A stretch of DNA of 16,273 nt from Hadersleviella sp041745395. GTDB lineage: Bacteria > Chloroflexota > Anaerolineae > Promineifilales > Promineifilaceae. Positions within the stretch are counted from its first letter, which is position 1; each line of letters begins with the position of its first letter. The position numbers and the translations under genes are program-made. Below, one piece after another: positions 14,735 to 16,273 of this stretch. The stretch lies in assembly GCA_041745395.1 (NCBI GenBank), contig JBGTIZ010000246.1, positions 1-16,273 of the forward strand, read 5' to 3'. Below the pieces are notes generated by a model that was given only the letters and a program-made list of their open reading frames with translations, did not search any database and was not told the origin of the DNA.

Positions 14735-14899
14735 CAGTTGGCGTTGGCAGGGGTCGAAGTCGGTTTGGATTAGGCGGAGGCGTTCCATTGGGTGCAGGCG
14801 GCGCATTGCACCCAGTTGCTGACGTTCGATAAGCGGTTTGCGCAACGGGCGCAACGGCTGGCGGGGTTGCCCGTTGTCTTGCTGGGCGATGATAAATGA
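14735..14899 (+). pseudogene. PIN-domain (VapC-like) toxin remnant
   Basis: Read on the plus strand from 14735, the frame gives the C-terminal third of a PIN-domain protein: an AEAFHWVQAAHC helix corresponding to the ADALHLA-type motif, then LLTFDKRFAQRA with the late conserved aspartate, then LPVVLL, ending at TGA 14897-14899. A TAG at 14771-14773 interrupts the frame just before AEAFH. The N-terminal half with the first catalytic acids is missing; the 100-bp repeat abuts the break. No vapB-like antitoxin is visible. It is a decayed type II toxin fragment, probably cut by the repeat. The call rests on motif likeness only. Confidence 0.6.
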
Positions 14900-14949
14900 G
14901 CCTACTGAAAAAAGCAGTCTCTCGCTAAGACGCCGAGAAGCAAAGAGAA

Positions 14950-14987
14950 AAGGGGGGACAAGATTCATGAGTCTTGTCCCCCTTTTT
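14950..14987. terminator. Bidirectional intrinsic terminator
   Basis: An 11-bp stem (GGGGGACAAGA 14953-14963 with 14972-14982) and an 8-base loop are followed on the plus strand by TTTTT (14983-14987) and on the minus strand by TTTT. It is well placed to end the minus-strand gene at 15025 and any plus-strand transcript from the PIN remnant. Confidence 0.8.
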
Positions 14988-15024
14988 AAATTGTTTACGT
15001 TGGATCAGAGGCCGTGGTTAATCG

Positions 15025-16089
15025 TTAATCCCCAGACACGGCCGTGTTTTCTGCCCCACTCTTCGTCACCAAGCCCACCAGCTTCATCCCCACCCAAATA
15101 ATCCCCGCAATACCAAAGACCAAGACATAATCAATCACGGGAATCCGCACAATTTCGTTCAACTGCCCCCAGCCCCGGTCACTATAAACAACCAGCACCG
15201 CCGCCACATAGGCCAGCAAAAAGCCCCATCGTTGCCATACCTTCAGCCCCAAGCCGTGCATCTGCGTCACGATAAAAATCCCCGCGAATCCAAAGAAAAA
15301 CATCGGCCAAATGCCATTACCCTGCATCACCGCCACCAGCGTCCCATGAATCAGCACCATAAACTCAAGGGCAAATGTCCAATATTTGTTTACATGCGCC
15401 CGCGTGTACATTAGCGACCCCTGCACCATCAGCAAAAATGTATACAAAAAGCCAATCAAATGGCCGCTGGTTGGCTCCATGGGGTGATACCAAAAAGTAT
15501 ATATTGTTGCCCACGCAAAGATGTAGCCGTGATATTTGCGCAAAACACGGCCGCTTTCATTCAGCCACCCGATCCGCTTGCCCTTGCCAAAAAACATCCC
15601 CCGACGCTGGTTCTCCATAATCAGCACCATCACCAGCAGGATAATGACCGATCCCTGCGAACTCCAAATGCTGACATCCTGCGCCAGACCATCATACCAA
15701 ACGAGTGTTTGCACAAGGTGGAGCGTTATAAACGCGGCACTACCTGCCAGAGCAATGATGTTAATTTTGTGCAGGCCACCCGTGTATTTGAGCTTGCTCC
15801 TCTGCGCATAATAAATCGTGCCCCAGATAAAAAACTGGTGGAGCAAATACCCCCCCCACGCTGTGGTTCGGCTCCAAAAGGTAGCTTCGGGCAGTTGCCA
15901 ATAGTACCAACTTGGCCCTGTATCGGGCAGGAAATCAATCTCGGGTAGAAGGGGGCCTGCTAACCAGATGAGCGCGGTAAAGAGAAAGCTGAAGATAATG
16001 CCGCCCCATAGAGCTTGGTTACTGTTGATGGGAGAGGGCGGACTGGCCTTGCGGCTTGAAGATGAAGAGGGTGAGGGGAGGGTGGTCAT
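15025..16089 (-). CDS. Polytopic membrane protein of unknown function, His-rich
   Basis: I do not recognise the family. The 354-residue protein has a Ser/Pro-rich cytoplasmic or exposed N-terminus (1-24) and about nine to ten hydrophobic segments (roughly 28-48, 77-95, 110-132, 147-159, 186-201, 209-229, 236-257, 261-279, 286-302, 318-341). Histidines lie in or next to membrane segments at 84, 107, 124, 187, 202, 210, 232, 248 and 278, a pattern compatible with heme b or metal ligation, but no known motif supports this. The start at 16089 is chosen because AGGAG lies eight bases upstream; an upstream in-frame ATG at 16221 would add 44 residues with no hydrophobic or domain signature and no ribosome site. 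The CACGGCCGTG palindrome encodes the penultimate TAV near the C-terminus. It appears monocistronic, with a terminator at 14950-14987. Confidence 0.7.
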   Translation of the reverse strand: MTTLPSPSSSSSRKASPPSPINSNQALWGGIIFSFLFTALIWLAGPLLPEIDFLPDTGPSWYYWQLPEATFWSRTTAWGGYLLHQFFIWGTIYYAQRSKLKYTGGLHKINIIALAGSAAFITLHLVQTLVWYDGLAQDVSIWSSQGSVIILLVMVLIMENQRRGMFFGKGKRIGWLNESGRVLRKYHGYIFAWATIYTFWYHPMEPTSGHLIGFLYTFLLMVQGSLMYTRAHVNKYWTFALEFMVLIHGTLVAVMQGNGIWPMFFFGFAGIFIVTQMHGLGLKVWQRWGFLLAYVAAVLVVYSDRGWGQLNEIVRIPVIDYVLVFGIAGIIWVGMKLVGLVTKSGAENTAVSGD

Positions 16090-16273
16090 GCAGGTTACTC
16101 CTGTACGGTACGGGATGTTTTGTCTGTGCATACAGGAACTAAGTTCCTCATTGAGAATTAAAAATTTAATTCGGTAATAAACGCAGTGAGAAGTAAGAAG
16201 TGAAAAGTGGGCATGGTTCATGTTGCCTTTACAGTTACAGCGGCCACACGCCTCGCCGCCTGCAGCGGCTCGG
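16090..16273 (-). promoter_or_regulatory. Upstream region of the membrane protein gene
   Basis: The ribosome site AGGAG is at 16098-16102 (minus strand). Two short inverted repeats lie further up: AGGAACT/AGTTCCT at 16134-16148 and GAATTAAA/TTTAATTC at 16155-16172, either of which could be an operator or part of an AT-rich promoter. The membrane gene's frame stays open to the window edge, with a CxxCxC cluster (CGRCNC) near 16230-16240. This could be the end of an upstream gene whose stop was lost, or chance. Confidence 0.4.

Larger units (their letters stand above)
2654..15045. repeat. Highly iterated palindrome ACGGCCGT (23 copies)
   Basis: Exact copies start at 2654, 3364, 4736, 4992, 5745, 5937, 6313, 6582, 6657, 8578, 8956, 9118, 9262, 9814, 9865, 10191, 10944, 11347, 12304, 13218, 13578, 13953 and 15038. 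Eighteen extend to the 10-mer CACGGCCGTG. A random 8-mer would be expected about 0.25-0.4 times in this length. Copies occur in every large gene and once in intergenic DNA, so this is a genome-style motif and not one gene's repeat. Confidence 0.9.

Noticed and set aside
14642..14968. Minus-strand 108-codon open frame over the repeat and PIN remnant
   Set aside because: It crosses the 100-bp repeat and lies antisense to a frame with PIN-like motifs; it is low-complexity and basic, without recognisable features.
16090..16221. Upstream in-frame start of the membrane protein
   Set aside because: The 44 extra residues look like translated intergenic DNA with inverted repeats, and AGGAG is correctly spaced before 16089.

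Overview
The window looks like a chromosomal piece of a Chloroflexota bacterium, most likely of the Anaerolineae/Ardenticatenia type. This is inferred from gene content and style: a FadN-type beta-oxidation enzyme next to a thiolase, large secreted beta-helix and META-domain proteins, a secreted protein ending in a VYLPIIQR-like tail, and intergenic DNA full of short dispersed palindromes. No rRNA or other marker gene is present, so the assignment is tentative. No tRNA, rRNA or CRISPR array was seen.

Layout. Positions 1-687 hold a hairpin, a 100-bp repeat and a broken IS1-family element (insA plus truncated insB, minus strand). Positions 863-4512 hold a two-gene fatty acid beta-oxidation operon on the plus strand: fused 3-hydroxyacyl-CoA dehydrogenase/enoyl-CoA hydratase, then acetyl-CoA acyltransferase. 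After three stacked palindromes, 4920-8249 (+) encodes a large exported beta-helix/Big_1 protein. It converges on 8412-11756 (-), a lipoprotein with a DUF4377-like domain, four META domains and a duplicated C-terminal module not recognised here. Next come a SulP-STAS-rhodanese anion transporter (12113-14284, -), an IS scar with a vapC (PIN) remnant (14581-14899), and a polytopic membrane protein of unknown function (15025-16089, -).

How the genes relate. FadN and FadA catalyse successive steps of beta-oxidation (hydration, oxidation, thiolysis). The exported protein and the lipoprotein probably act at or outside the cell envelope, and the transporter probably moves an inorganic anion such as sulfate. 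No single pathway links these three to beta-oxidation.

The most striking feature is a highly iterated palindrome. ACGGCCGT occurs 23 times by eye, and 18 of these are the 10-mer CACGGCCGTG, against well under one expected by chance. All 18 Thr-Ala-Val tripeptides in the five main proteins that carry it and the small C-terminal one are written ACG-GCC-GTG. This resembles cyanobacterial HIP1 in behaviour but has a different sequence. Other notable features are a perfect 100-bp inverted repeat bracketing about 14.5 kb, palindromes repeated with a compensatory base-pair change, and an A-B-A-B arrangement of META domains.
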